Assembly: GCA_022564295.1 (NCBI GenBank)
Contig: JADFLR010000039.1
Location: 1-35,734 of the forward strand
Reading direction: 5' to 3'
DNA: 35,734 nucleotides
Source of the DNA: Bacteroidota bacterium
GTDB lineage: Bacteria > Bacteroidota > Ignavibacteria > Ignavibacteriales > Ignavibacteriaceae
Part shown: positions 25,033 to 34,926 of the stretch, one piece after another
How positions within the stretch are numbered: position 1 is the first letter of the stretch
Layout of the letters: each line of letters begins with the position of its first letter
Notes under the pieces: model-generated
The model's database searches: none
The model's input: the letters and a program-made list of their open reading frames with translations, nothing else
Told to the model about the DNA's origin: nothing
Made by a program: the position numbers and the translations under genes

Positions 25033-25096
25033 AACCGTTGAAACGGTTATGAATTGAGGAGTGTTTATAATTACCCACGACTTAAGTCGTGGGTAA
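25033..25096. repeat. Double palindrome element between the permease and lolD genes
   Basis: First hairpin: AACCGTT/AACGGTT (25033-25048). Second: a 26-base perfect palindrome at 25071-25096 centred on CTTAAG, with arms opening TTACCCACGA. It interrupts the presumed lol operon. A degenerate relative may lie between pepA and lolD (TATCGTGGGTAAT near 24169, CCCGG/TGGG near 24214). Confidence 0.65.
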
Positions 25097-25184
25097 ACAC
25101 AAAAATAAATCTCAATATGAATTGTTTTAACAGTTTCCTTTTTTTCTTATTTAAATTCACACAACAAGTAACTTAAAAAAAACT

Positions 25185-26417
25185 TCACTCCCACTTTATT
25201 GCTTCGAGCGGATTAACTTTTGCAGCTCGTTTTGCAGGATAAAGGGCTGCAAAAAATGTTAGCAGCAAAGAAGCACCGCTTACGAAAAAGAAATCACTTA
25301 ATCTTAATTCCAAAGGTAAAGAATCAACTTTATATTGTGCTGGGTTTAACGGATAAATATTATACTCTATTTGAAGATAACATATAAAATAACCGAGCAG
25401 CACTCCAAGTAATGTTCCGATAATTCCAATCAGTATTCCTTCGAACATAAAAATTCTTAAAATCGATTTTTCGCTTATCCCCATTGCACTTAGTATTCCA
25501 ATATCTCTTCTTTTTTCTATAACCGACATTGAAAGGGAACCGAGTATATTAAAGGTGGCAACTGCTATGATGAGCATTAAAATTAAGTAAGCAGTCCATC
25601 TTTCTATTTTCATTACAGAGTAAAGTTCCTGATGAAAATCGAACCAGGTTTTAATGCTGAAATCGGTTTCAGAAAGAGTTTCTTCCAAAATGTTTTTTAC
25701 TGCAAATGCATCATCCGAGTCCTTTAAGCGAACTTCATATCCCTGTATGGTTTTTTTGTAACCGAGTAAAAACTGGGCAAACTCTAAATCGGTTATTATA
25801 TAACCTGCATCATAATCGTTGTTGTTGGAACTATAGATTCCTGTTATCACAACTTTTTTAGTTAGCGGCATAGAAAACTGCGTTATTGATTTTTCAATTC
25901 CCAATGGTGAAATAAGTGTTAAAGTGTCTCCCGTAACTGCCTGCATTTTATCTGCTAATTGTATTCCGATTATAACTTTAGGAACAGGTTTTGTTGAAGC
26001 AATTTCATCGTTGCCGTACAAAATGCTCGAAGAAAAATTATATACTTTATCAGCCAATTCCTTTTCAATGCCTTTAAGATTTACAACCCTGGTCAATCCT
26101 TTATTAAACGCCAGCACCTTTCCGTTTACAAAAGGAGTAAATCCTTCGGTCTCTTTTAATTCACTCAAAAGGTTGGATAACTGTTGAATATTTTTTTCTC
26201 CTTCTTCCGAAATAACCTGGGCTCTTATATGCGGCTCAAAATTCATCAGGTATTTTGTTACTAAACTTCCAAACCCATTAAATACCGAAAGTACTACAAT
26301 CAGTGCTGCAACTCCAATTGTAACGCCAACAATTGAAATGATTGAAATTATTGTAATAAAATTAATGTTATGTTTTGAGATAAGGTATCTCTTCGCTATG
26401 AAAGTTTCGAGTTTCAT
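25185..26417 (-). CDS. LolC/LolE-type permease (FtsX family), second copy
   Basis: Four membrane helices in FtsX arrangement: one near the N-terminus (FITIISIISIVGVTIGVAALIVVL), a large periplasmic domain (about 45-270), then three C-terminal helices (LILMLIIAVATFNILGSL, GILIGIIGTLLGVLLGYFIC, FFVSGASLLLTFFAALYPA). The typical YPAKRAAKVNPLEAIKWE ending is present. It works with the neighbouring permease and LolD in lipoprotein release. Its ATG shares one base with the stop of the upstream permease (TAATG), so the two are translationally coupled. LolC versus LolE cannot be told apart here. Confidence 0.87.
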   Translation of the reverse strand: MKLETFIAKRYLISKHNINFITIISIISIVGVTIGVAALIVVLSVFNGFGSLVTKYLMNFEPHIRAQVISEEGEKNIQQLSNLLSELKETEGFTPFVNGKVLAFNKGLTRVVNLKGIEKELADKVYNFSSSILYGNDEIASTKPVPKVIIGIQLADKMQAVTGDTLTLISPLGIEKSITQFSMPLTKKVVITGIYSSNNNDYDAGYIITDLEFAQFLLGYKKTIQGYEVRLKDSDDAFAVKNILEETLSETDFSIKTWFDFHQELYSVMKIERWTAYLILMLIIAVATFNILGSLSMSVIEKRRDIGILSAMGISEKSILRIFMFEGILIGIIGTLLGVLLGYFICYLQIEYNIYPLNPAQYKVDSLPLELRLSDFFFVSGASLLLTFFAALYPAKRAAKVNPLEAIKWE

Positions 26418-27637
26418 TAGCTAAACCTCAGAGAATCTACCGGACGAATTTTTGATGCTACATAACTTGGAATGATTGCAGCAATTATGCAAAGTAAAAA
26501 TGTAACGGAGGATACAAGTAAAAATATTTCTACAGTCATAAAAATTGGAACCTTGCTCATAAAATAAACCGAAGAGGGAAGTGTGATAATATCAAATTTC
26601 AATTGAATTCCCATTAACAAAGCAGCAAGCATGTTACCTAAAATTATTCCGGCTATTGCAAGCATAATTCCCTGAATGAGAAATATGCTTATTATTTGAT
26701 TTCCTTTAGCACCTAACGATTTTAGAACTCCGATTGAGTTTGTCTTTTCTAATACAACCATTAAAAGTGTCCCGATTATATTGAATACAGCTACAATAAT
26801 TATCAATCCAAGCATTATTGGAATTGGCTTTTTCTGCAGCTCAATCCATGTAAAAATATTCCTGTGGATTTGGTAAATAGACCTTACGAAATGAGGATAT
26901 CTTAATTTCTTACTAAGAAATCTTGTTAAGCTGTCAATCTTTGTGGTATTACCCAGCTTAATATTGTAACCGGTAATGTTATCTCCTATACCAAACAGTT
27001 GTTGCACGTTGTTCAGGTTTGTATAAGCATAAAGGTCATCATATTCAGCCATACCGCTTTCAAATATTCCTGTCACTTTAAACTTTTCTATATTTGGCAG
27101 GTTATCAGCCGAAGGAATACGATCGTTTTTTAAGGCAAATATTATAACATCATCTCCGATATTTAAAAATAATTTATCAGCTAACTTCTTACCGACAATT
27201 ATAGGAAGGGAAAGCGGGTCTTCCAAAATAAAATTACCTTTAATAATATCTCTTATGAACCCCGGCTTTGGAGAATCACTTTTGATACCGATTAAGTTTA
27301 TGCCTTCTTTACTTTTCTTACTGCTTATTATAGCCAGCTTAGATGCGAAAGGTAAAATTGTCGGATCAAATTTTGCTAGATAATTTTCTAATAAAGGCAA
27401 AGTGCTTTTGTAATCCGGCAGAATGGAACGGAAAGACGTAATTTTTATATGCGAATCAAAATCAATTATCTTGTCCGTTAAGGTTTTTTCAAATCCATTA
27501 AGCACACTTAAAGCGATAATTAATGTTGCTACACCAAGTGAAATACCTGTTACGGAAATCACAGAGATGAAATTGATAAACCGTGAATCTTTTTTTGAAA
27601 AAATATATTTTTTAGAAATAAACCAGGAAAGATTCAT
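26417..27637 (-). CDS. LolC/LolE-type permease (FtsX family), first copy
   Basis: Same layout as its neighbour: N-terminal helix (FINFISVISVTGISLGVATLIIAL), a periplasmic domain, and three C-terminal helices (IPIMLGLIIIVAVFNIIGTL, QGIMLAIAGIILGNMLAALL, VEIFLLVSSVTFLLCIIAAI), ending IIPSYVASKIRPVDSLRFS. It is probably the first gene of the lol operon. No Shine-Dalgarno precedes the ATG. The pair presumably forms a heterodimer, as in LolCDE. Confidence 0.87.
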   Translation of the reverse strand: MNLSWFISKKYIFSKKDSRFINFISVISVTGISLGVATLIIALSVLNGFEKTLTDKIIDFDSHIKITSFRSILPDYKSTLPLLENYLAKFDPTILPFASKLAIISSKKSKEGINLIGIKSDSPKPGFIRDIIKGNFILEDPLSLPIIVGKKLADKLFLNIGDDVIIFALKNDRIPSADNLPNIEKFKVTGIFESGMAEYDDLYAYTNLNNVQQLFGIGDNITGYNIKLGNTTKIDSLTRFLSKKLRYPHFVRSIYQIHRNIFTWIELQKKPIPIMLGLIIIVAVFNIIGTLLMVVLEKTNSIGVLKSLGAKGNQIISIFLIQGIMLAIAGIILGNMLAALLMGIQLKFDIITLPSSVYFMSKVPIFMTVEIFLLVSSVTFLLCIIAAIIPSYVASKIRPVDSLRFS

Positions 27638-27756
27638 AAAATAAATAAATTATCATTTTAATAATTTAATTTAGCTAAGAAATAATAGAGTTAAAAATTC
27701 TCAACAATTGGTGATTAAAATCTACCTTTTTGCCGTCTAAACTCTCAGGTAATAAC

Positions 27757-27788
27757 TTTGGTTTTTAGATACGTATAATTTATATTTG
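27757..27788 (+). promoter_or_regulatory. Bacteroidota-type promoter for the tRNA cluster
   Basis: TTTG (27757-27760) followed after 20 bases by TATATTTG (27781-27788), about 80 bases before tRNA-Pro. Both boxes and the spacing equal those found before tRNA-Gly on the other strand. Confidence 0.55.
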
Positions 27789-27868
27789 TACTTCATTTTT
27801 TTTAAAAAACGTACTTATTATTGATGAATAATAAGTATATTTTTTTGTTTTTCATGATTATTAAGATT

Positions 27869-27943
27869 CGGGGCGTAGCGTAGTCCGGTTATCGCGCCTG
27901 CTTTGGGAGCAGGAGGTCGCAGGTTCGAATCCTGCCGCCCCGA
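27869..27943 (+). tRNA. tRNA-Pro (TGG)
   Basis: Acceptor CGGGGCG/CGCCCCG, anticodon loop TTTGGGA (TGG), T-arm GCAGG TTCGAAT CCTGC, discriminator A. CCA is not encoded. Confidence 0.95.
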
Positions 27944-27990
27944 CAAAGAAATTAAAAGTTCTAAGAGAATATTGAGTATAGTGATGTAGA

Positions 27991-28039
27991 AGGTCGCAGT
28001 TTCTCGTGAAGGGACTCCTTCGGAGGAATCCTGCCGCCC
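27991..28039 (+). pseudogene. Broken copy of the tRNA-Pro 3' end
   Basis: AGGTCGCAG (27991-27999) and GAATCCTGCCGCCC (28026-28039) repeat the T-arm and 3' acceptor strand of the tRNA-Pro 48 bases upstream. Between them, in place of the T-loop, sit 26 bases that contain a GAAGG GACT CCTTC hairpin. No 5' half is present. Confidence 0.6.
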
Positions 28040-28141
28040 ACCGCGATAAAATGAAAGCTATTAATAAATTGTGAAAGATTCGGGATATCCTTAAAAGAAG
28101 ATATTCCTGATGAGATTAGTTCTTAAAATTATTGGATAGTT

Positions 28142-28215
28142 GCGCCAGTAGCTCAACCGGATAGAGCAACGGCCTTCTAAGCCGTAGGTTAGAGGTTCGA
28201 GTCCTCTCTGGCGTA
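28142..28215 (+). tRNA. tRNA-Arg (TCT)
   Basis: Acceptor GCGCCAG/CTGGCGT (first pair G-U), anticodon loop CTTCTAA (TCT), T-arm AGAGG TTCGAGT CCTCT. CCA follows in the DNA (28216-28218). Confidence 0.94.
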
Positions 28216-28352
28216 CCAGTGGAAATAACAAATATCAATTGCCAAAATTCAAATAAGCTCCAACGAATAAATTACATACTCATAATTAGATGGATTTTAG
28301 TAATTGGAATTTATTTGTAATTTGAATTTTGTGATTTGATTATTTCTTTAAT

Positions 28353-28427
28353 GGTGGGCGTAGCTCAGTTGGTTAGAGCATCTGGTTGTGGCCCAGAAGG
28401 TCGTGGGTTCAATCCCCATCGCTCACC
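28353..28427 (+). tRNA. tRNA-His (GTG)
   Basis: Acceptor GTGGGCG/CGCTCAC with the extra G at -1 facing C73, the mark of tRNA-His; anticodon loop TTGTGGC (GTG); T-arm GTGGG TTCAATC CCCAT. Confidence 0.94.
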
Positions 28428-28494
28428 CACAATAAAGATTTTTTTTAATAGTAATAATTTTTACTTTCAACTTTTCACATTTCATTAGATAATT

Positions 28495-28566
28495 GGCCCC
28501 ATCGTCTAATGGTTAGGACCTCGCCCTTTCACGGCGGTAATAGGGGTTCGAATCCCCTTGGGGTCA
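28495..28566 (+). tRNA. tRNA-Glu (TTC)
   Basis: Acceptor GGCCCCA/TGGGGTC, anticodon loop CTTTCAC (TTC), T-arm GGGG TTCGAAT CCCC, discriminator A. CCA is not encoded. Confidence 0.95.
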
Positions 28567-28568
28567 CA

Positions 28569-28603
28569 AAGCCCTCTCGATTATTCCTTAATCTTGAGGG
28601 CTT
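28569..28603 (+). terminator. Terminator hairpin after the tRNA cluster
   Basis: Stem AAGCCCTC/GAGGGCTT with an inner GATTA/TAATC pair. It starts two bases after tRNA-Glu and is followed by GTTTATA, a short T stretch. Confidence 0.65.
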
Positions 28604-28750
28604 GTTTATACCTTCTTCATTATTATCATTGTAAAAAAGAGATTTTCATTTCAAGTAAAAAGTAATGAGGTAATGATTTAAGTACTATTAAATTTTAATT
28701 AAAATACATAATTTTAACTTAATTTTTTTCGAAAATAGAAGGCGGTATTT

Positions 28751-30238
28751 ATGTTTAATAACAAATTTTTCTTATCATCATTATTGTTAGTTATACTGGT
28801 TTTAAACATTAATATATATTCACAAGACTACCTATCACAAACTCATCGTGATGCTTTCCGGCTTTCCCAACCCGGAATTATTTATGATGCCCGTTCATTA
28901 AGTATGGGGAATGCATATTCCATTATTGGAAATACTTACACAGCTACGTTAATCAATCCCGCGACACTTGGTTTGGCAAAAAAAACTACATTTTCCGGAA
29001 GCATAAATTTAAATCTTTACTATAACGAAGTTAAATTTCTCAGTGACAGTTTAGATTCTCATAAAACAGAAACAAACTTTAGCCAGTTTGGAATTGTTTA
29101 TCCAGTTCCGAAAGACAGTGCAAGTAAAAACTTAGTGTTTTCGCTTGGTTACAATAAATCGAATGACTTTAACAGAATTGTAAAGTTCGAAGCGTTTAAC
29201 TCAAGTAGTAGTACTATAATAAACGATTTGACAGGAAATAACAGTGCAATTACGGATTCCTTACAACTGAGCTTTCCTGTTATCGATACAGCATCCGGCG
29301 AACTTCTTGGTAATACAACGATTTTAAATGGAAATCTTAATCAAAAAGCATCTGTCTTAGATGAAGGAAGCATCAACCATTGGTCGTTTGGATTTGCATA
29401 CGAATTTGCTTCAAATGTTTTCTTTGGAGCAAGTATAAACTATGCTGTTGGAAGTTACTTGAGTAACCGTGAATATTTTGAAATTGATACAAAAAATATA
29501 TACGGAGATGATGTTCAAACAATAGATGGTGATCCTTTAACTGCCGGTTTTGAGGAATTTTATTTGAACGATGTAGTTGAGTGGGCTTATAATGGCTGGG
29601 ATGTTAGATTCGGATTCTTGTACAAATTTTTCAATTTTATTGGAATAGGCGGCTCGGTTAAAATTCCGACACAATATTCAATAATTGAAAAGCATCACTT
29701 TAACGGAACAAGTAAATTTTCCACAGGCTTAATTAATGAACTTAATATTCCTGTGGTTGAAACAAAATACGGAGTAACTTCTCCATTTGAATTTACAGCG
29801 GGAGCAGCAGTTAACCTTTGGATTATTACGGTAACTGCCGAGGCGACTTACATTGATTATACACAGATGAAATTTTCCGGTGAAATGGAAATAACTAAAC
29901 AAGCTGCTTTAAATAAAGATATTCTTGAACGATACACCCAAATTGTAAACCTTAGAGCAGGTGCGGAATTTCGTTTGCCGTGGACCGGCTTAAGCGCAAG
30001 AGCGGGATTTATTTATAACATGTCTCCTCTAAAAGACGCACCGACCGATTATGACAAAAAGTACCTTACAGCGGGCTTGGGGATTAGCTCAGGCGAAGGT
30101 GATTTTGAAATGAATTTAGCAGGAATGCTTGGCTGGTGGGATATACCAAGTGAAGATTTTGGCGGCAATATTCCAACTATTTCTCAAAGCATTGTTGAAG
30201 CTAATATTCTTGTTTCATTTACTTTAAGATTTAATTAG
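28751..30238 (+). CDS. Outer-membrane beta-barrel protein, FadL/OmpP1- or PorV-like
   Basis: A signal peptide (1-24, ending NINIYSQ) precedes the family's N-terminal plug-like stretch ARSLSMGNAYSIIGNTYTATLINPATL. Alternating-residue strands follow to the end, which is aromatic (SFTLRFN), as in outer-membrane barrels. Within the superfamily, FadL/OmpP1 proteins import hydrophobic compounds, while PorV is the T9SS outer-membrane shuttle. At 495 residues this is longer than usual PorV, so a transporter-type role is at least as likely. It stands alone after the tRNA cluster. The start ATG has only a weak GGCGG upstream. Confidence 0.65.
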   Translation: MFNNKFFLSSLLLVILVLNINIYSQDYLSQTHRDAFRLSQPGIIYDARSLSMGNAYSIIGNTYTATLINPATLGLAKKTTFSGSINLNLYYNEVKFLSDSLDSHKTETNFSQFGIVYPVPKDSASKNLVFSLGYNKSNDFNRIVKFEAFNSSSSTIINDLTGNNSAITDSLQLSFPVIDTASGELLGNTTILNGNLNQKASVLDEGSINHWSFGFAYEFASNVFFGASINYAVGSYLSNREYFEIDTKNIYGDDVQTIDGDPLTAGFEEFYLNDVVEWAYNGWDVRFGFLYKFFNFIGIGGSVKIPTQYSIIEKHHFNGTSKFSTGLINELNIPVVETKYGVTSPFEFTAGAAVNLWIITVTAEATYIDYTQMKFSGEMEITKQAALNKDILERYTQIVNLRAGAEFRLPWTGLSARAGFIYNMSPLKDAPTDYDKKYLTAGLGISSGEGDFEMNLAGMLGWWDIPSEDFGGNIPTISQSIVEANILVSFTLRFN

Positions 30239-30479
30239 AGATACCTTTGCAAAATCTCTAAAAGGGGGGAATAGCATAGCAAAATGTTGGAATACAATAA
30301 GTGTTGTCAATATTAATTAATTGTTTTAAGTTAAACAAGGTTTCGCGAAGCCTCCTTAGAATTTTAATGATAGTTTTTTTGCATCTTAACAAGGGAGTGT
30401 CCGGCTTTATTATTAATTGCTAATTCACAATTGACATTGATTAATCTCTTAGTTATTTTACAAAAAAAAGAGGTGAATC

Positions 30480-33076
30480 ATGTGGGAAAATATCTCATAC
30501 ATTCGAATAATTCTTTTAACTATCTTTTTTATCTATAGTACAAGCGCCCAGGTTTTTAATATAGATGACTATCAGGACTTCCTTTCTCAACACCAGGATA
30601 TGAATACTGAAGAGCTGCTGTCAATGCATCCGGCGGGAAATTTTCTGGATAATATTTCAACAAATTATGAAGATGCATTATACTTCGATAGTATCGACAT
30701 TAAATACAATCTTACCGAATTTGAAAAATCACTTATTTCTAAACACGGCTTTGTGATTAGCGAAAGGTTAAACAAAATATCATTTGGTCAGGCAATTCTG
30801 GAAATATTCAACGCTGATTTACCGGTCTATGTTTCTACAGATGCAATACTTCATGCACTTCACATTTCTTACAATAGAATTCTTCAGGATGTGGAAATCG
30901 GATTACTCGAACCAAAATTGATTGAGTTGTTAAATGGTCTGCGAAGCTCTATGCAGCAATTGCATAACAGGTATTCATCAAACCCTGAAATGGTGACAAT
31001 GCTCAGGGATGTTGATGTTTATCTAACTATCCCACTAATTCTAATGCAGCAAACCACATCTCCGTTTTACACGGAAAATACAGATTTGGTAAATGATGTT
31101 CTTAGCTGGATTGAAGCTGAAGAAGCAGACACCAATGTTTTATTTTCCAGCAATTGCAGGAATTATGATTGGAGTCAATTCAAACCGAGAGGACACTATG
31201 TTTATGATCCATTTGATCCAAGTGCGGTAAACCAGGAACCCTACTTTAAAACTATGATGTGGTTTGGAAGAATTGAACTATATCTGATTTCTCCCCAGGC
31301 ATCATCTTTTCCATGTCATCCACAAACGTTTGAAGACGTGCAGAGGCAGGCAATTGATGCTATTTTAATTGATGAACTTTATGATCTTGCTGGCGTAGAA
31401 CTATTACACCAGGAAATTGATAATGTAATAAAGTTTTTTGTTGGTGAATCTGATAATGTTACCTTAGATAATCTCGACTATTTAAAACAAGCAGTTTCTC
31501 TTGATAGTGCAAATCAATTATTAGATAGTCTTAAAATGGTAGAATTTCAGGATACGCTTAGTAACCAGGCGTTCGCATATCAATTAATCCTATCGCAGAT
31601 TCTTTACAGTAATCCAATGAATCCTGATTCTATTGTACCTGCCTCTGCATTCTTAATGTTTGGGCAAAGATTTGTAATTGATTCCTACGTTACAGCTACA
31701 GTTGTGTTTGACAGAATAACATAAATGGGTAATAAAATCTGCAGACTGTTTCCATCAACACTCGATGTTCTTTTCTCTATAGGAAATAGTGCATCCACTC
31801 AACTTTTAATTGATGAATTAAACGAGTATCACTACTCGTCAAATCTTGCTGCACTTAGGTATTTAATTGATCATTACGATCCAGCTTTTTGGGGAAGTTC
31901 AATTTATAATTATTGGTTGAACTCTTTAAGAAAATTGAACCCACTCGAAGAATAGGAACGATTTTCCTGAATTTATGCAAACTGCAGCATACTGGCAGCA
32001 AAAAATGAACATACAGCTTGCCTCGTGGACTGAGTTAAGGCATGATAATCTATTGTATGCAAAACAATCTTATACTGGAGAAACAGTTTGTTCATTTCCC
32101 TTTAGTTTTGTTGAACCATTTCCTGAATTATATTCAAATTTGAAAGATCTTTTTGATGAAGCTTCAATTTATTTTACCAGTCTAAGTTTTCCTGACCCAA
32201 TTAGAAAAACGATGATAATAGACTACTTTAACAGGTTTTACGGAATTGCTGATACACTTCAGTCAATTTGTGAAAAGGAACTTGCATGTATTCAATTATC
32301 TTCAGGCGAAGTTTCATTCCTGCAAAATATGCTCTATGACACTGGACAAAGCGGAATTGCTTTTGACGGATGGTATCCCAACCTTTTTTACGACGACCCA
32401 TTCAGTGGTGAGATGGGATATAAGGGACTGATGGAAAGCGATCATATTGTTGCTGATATTTATACAACTCCCACTAATTGTGGTGGAGGAATGATCGGAG
32501 CAATCTCACACGTAGGTACAGGTCCGATCAATTTAGGTGTATTTATTACTGAAAATCATTTGGGTGTGTCGACTGCATTTGTCGGTCCAGCAATGAGTTA
32601 TTATGAATAAACAACTACAAATTTTTTAAGATTAACGGAGGATGAATGGGATGACACTTATTTGCAATCTGCATTACGTCCCGATTGGGTTAATTCATAT
32701 TTAGCAGATAGTCTTAGCAATTCCCGCGGAGGAGGTCGTACATTAATAACATCGATAGAGACAGACAAAACAAAATTAATTATTCCCGATTCTGAAATTC
32801 TTATAAACAATTATCCAAATCCTTTCAATCCAAATACAATAATTGCATTTACCATTGCATACGATTTAACTAATTCTCAAATTGTTTTGAATATATACGA
32901 CATACAGAGTAAACTGATTAGAACGGTAGTTAATGAAAGGCTTCCCGCAGGTAATTATTTGTCAAAATGGGATAGTAAAAATAATGAGGGATTCTCTGTC
33001 TCCAGCGGTGGTTTACATTTATAATCTGGAAGTTGCACGTCGACAGGTATCTGGTAAAATGATGTTGCTAAAATAA
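30480..33076 (+). pseudogene. Broken DUF3160 secreted protein with T9SS sorting domain
   Basis: Four pieces read as one protein. It starts with a signal peptide (ending STSAQ). The DUF3160 part reads DLPVYVSTDAILHALHISYN, FKPRGHYVYD and YFKTMMWFGRIELYL, continues past an in-frame TAA (31722-31724) with FPSTLDVLFSIGNSA, then shifts frame near 31953 (one extra T) into FPEFMQTAAYWQQKM and SWTELRHDNLLYAKQSYT. A second in-frame TAA (32608-32610) interrupts SYYE/TTTNFLRLTEDEW. The sorting domain (NYPNPFNPNTIIAF) shifts frame near 33006 (one extra G), after which YIYNLEVARRQVSGKMMLLK ends at 33076. Two stops and two single-base gains make it almost surely inactive. A TAA recoding is ruled out because other genes end on TAA. 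DUF3160 function is unknown to me. Confidence 0.88.
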
Positions 33077-33207
33077 ACTTTAGAAATTAATTGGCATACG
33101 AAATCTTAGTGAAGGAATGTAAACCAGGTTACGCTATCCATTTCAATTTGTTATTAAATTCAAAATAGAATTATCTTACATTAATAATAATTTCTATTTA
33201 GGATCCA

Positions 33208-34500
33208 ATGAAGAATAACAATCTACCTGATGTTAATCTAAACCTTAATGTGCGGGGTTTACCTCAATCTGCAACCTTAGTGATAAATGAAAAAAGTGAT
33301 GAACTACGCAAACAGGGAAGGGAAGTTTGCAAACTCGGTTTAGGGCAATCGCCTTTTCCAGTTCCACAATCAGTTGTAGAAGAATTAAAAATAAACGCTC
33401 ATCAAAAAGATTACCTACCTGTAAAAGGATTAAAAAAACTAAGAGAAGCTGTTGCAGAATATCACTGTAACAATGATGGAATTTGTTATTCTCCCAATGA
33501 TGTACTCATTGGTCCCGGTTCCAAAGAATTAATGTTTTTGCTTCAATATGTTTATTACGGAGACCTTGTAATACCAACACCAAGTTGGGTTTCTTATTCG
33601 CCGCAAGCACAGATAATCGGAAGACAAGTTCGCTGGTTGTGCACTTCAAAAAATAATAACTGGCTTTTCACCGCAGAAGAATTAGAATCACAATGTAAAG
33701 ATGATTATCTAAAACCAAGAATTGTTATTCTTAATTATCCTTCAAATCCTGTTGGTGTTTCCTATACTGAAGATCAGTTAAAAAGGATTGCTGACGTTGC
33801 GCGAAAACATAAGATAATACTACTTTCAGATGAGATATACGGTGAACTTCATCATAAAGGTAATCATATATCTATAGCAAAGTATTATGACGAAGGAACA
33901 ATAATAAGCAGCGGGCTAAGTAAGTGGTGCGGAGCAGGCGGCTGGCGTTTAGGTACTTTCACATTTCCTGCATCTTTAAGGTGGTTATTGGATGCTATTG
34001 CTGTTATGGCAAGTGAAACTTTTACTTCCACAAGTGCTCCCATTCAATATGCTGCTGTTCGAGCATTTCAGGGTGGGAGTGATATTGAGAATTATTTATG
34101 GAGATCGAGATGGATCCTAGATAAACTCGGTAATAAAATTGCAAAACAACTTCAGGCAGGAGGAATTGATACGCCAAAGCCGGAGGGAGCATTCTATTTA
34201 TTCTTAGATTTCTGTAATTTTAAGGAAAAATTAAAAGAAAAGAATATTTCTGATAGTTCTAAATTATGTTCCAGATTATTTGAAGAAACCGGTGTTGCAA
34301 TCTTACCCGGTGAAGTTTTTGGAATGAAACCGGAAGAATTAACGGCAAGACTTGCATATGTTGATTTTGATGGTGTAGCTGCAATGGAAGCTGCTTTAAA
34401 AATAAATTCTAGGGATGAAATCAATGGTACATTTCTTCAAAATTATTGTCCAAATATACTTAAAGCAATTTCTTTAATTACCAATTGGATAAATAGTTAG
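33208..34500 (+). CDS. PLP-dependent aminotransferase, class I/II
   Basis: Fold-type I aminotransferase of the aspartate-aminotransferase family. Features seen: KLGLGQSPFPVPQSVV, YLPVKGLKKLREAVAEY, the cofactor-ring stacking region PTPSWVSYSPQA, NYPSNPVGVSYTEDQL, LLSDEIYGELHH, the PLP-binding Lys239 in SSGLSKWCGAGGWRLG, and a PEGAFYLFLDF segment with RLAYVDFDG near the end. At 430 residues it is slightly long, with extra residues at the C-terminus. The amino donor and acceptor cannot be named from sequence. AGGA stands six bases before the ATG. It stands alone. Confidence 0.88.
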   Translation: MKNNNLPDVNLNLNVRGLPQSATLVINEKSDELRKQGREVCKLGLGQSPFPVPQSVVEELKINAHQKDYLPVKGLKKLREAVAEYHCNNDGICYSPNDVLIGPGSKELMFLLQYVYYGDLVIPTPSWVSYSPQAQIIGRQVRWLCTSKNNNWLFTAEELESQCKDDYLKPRIVILNYPSNPVGVSYTEDQLKRIADVARKHKIILLSDEIYGELHHKGNHISIAKYYDEGTIISSGLSKWCGAGGWRLGTFTFPASLRWLLDAIAVMASETFTSTSAPIQYAAVRAFQGGSDIENYLWRSRWILDKLGNKIAKQLQAGGIDTPKPEGAFYLFLDFCNFKEKLKEKNISDSSKLCSRLFEETGVAILPGEVFGMKPEELTARLAYVDFDGVAAMEAALKINSRDEINGTFLQNYCPNILKAISLITNWINS

Positions 34501-34926
34501 GAAATTGTTTTAAATTATTTTATAGTTTATAAATGCTGAATTATATTAATGTTACATCGGGAGCTTCAATTGCAGGAGTATTTAGATTTTTAGCTTTCAA
34601 AATACACTTATAAAATTTTAACCGAATCATTTTCAATACGAGACTCTTATTGTAAATGTTTGCGGTAGTTTTTACTTTGTTTAATAATGTTCTATTCCAG
34701 TGATAGAGAATTGTTATGACCTGATTTAAGAATATTTATTGCCAATGGGTTATGATTAGGATTCACAACTTTTTAACCCCGGCACCCGAAACTATGGATC
34801 TTTAATAACTCAAATCATAGTTAATTATCTTTGGTATTATTATTGTTACGTCTGTTGTTTTCTGGAAATTATACTTATTCTCAATAAAAACCATTTAAAT
34901 ACTAATTATTAATATGAGATAAAAAT
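34501..34926. other. Non-coding AT-rich stretch
   Basis: No gene, tRNA or clear hairpin was recognised. A 26-codon ORF at 34533 lacks a ribosome site. The sequence presumably holds the promoter of the small gene at 34927, but no convincing boxes were found. Confidence 0.5.

Noticed and set aside
30480-33076. Stop-codon readthrough or recoding in the DUF3160 gene
   Set aside because: The gene also has two frameshifts, and TAA is used as an ordinary stop by other genes here, so decay is the simpler explanation.
34533-34613. 26-codon ORF before the pilin-like gene
   Set aside because: No ribosome site and no similarity; expected by chance in AT-rich DNA.
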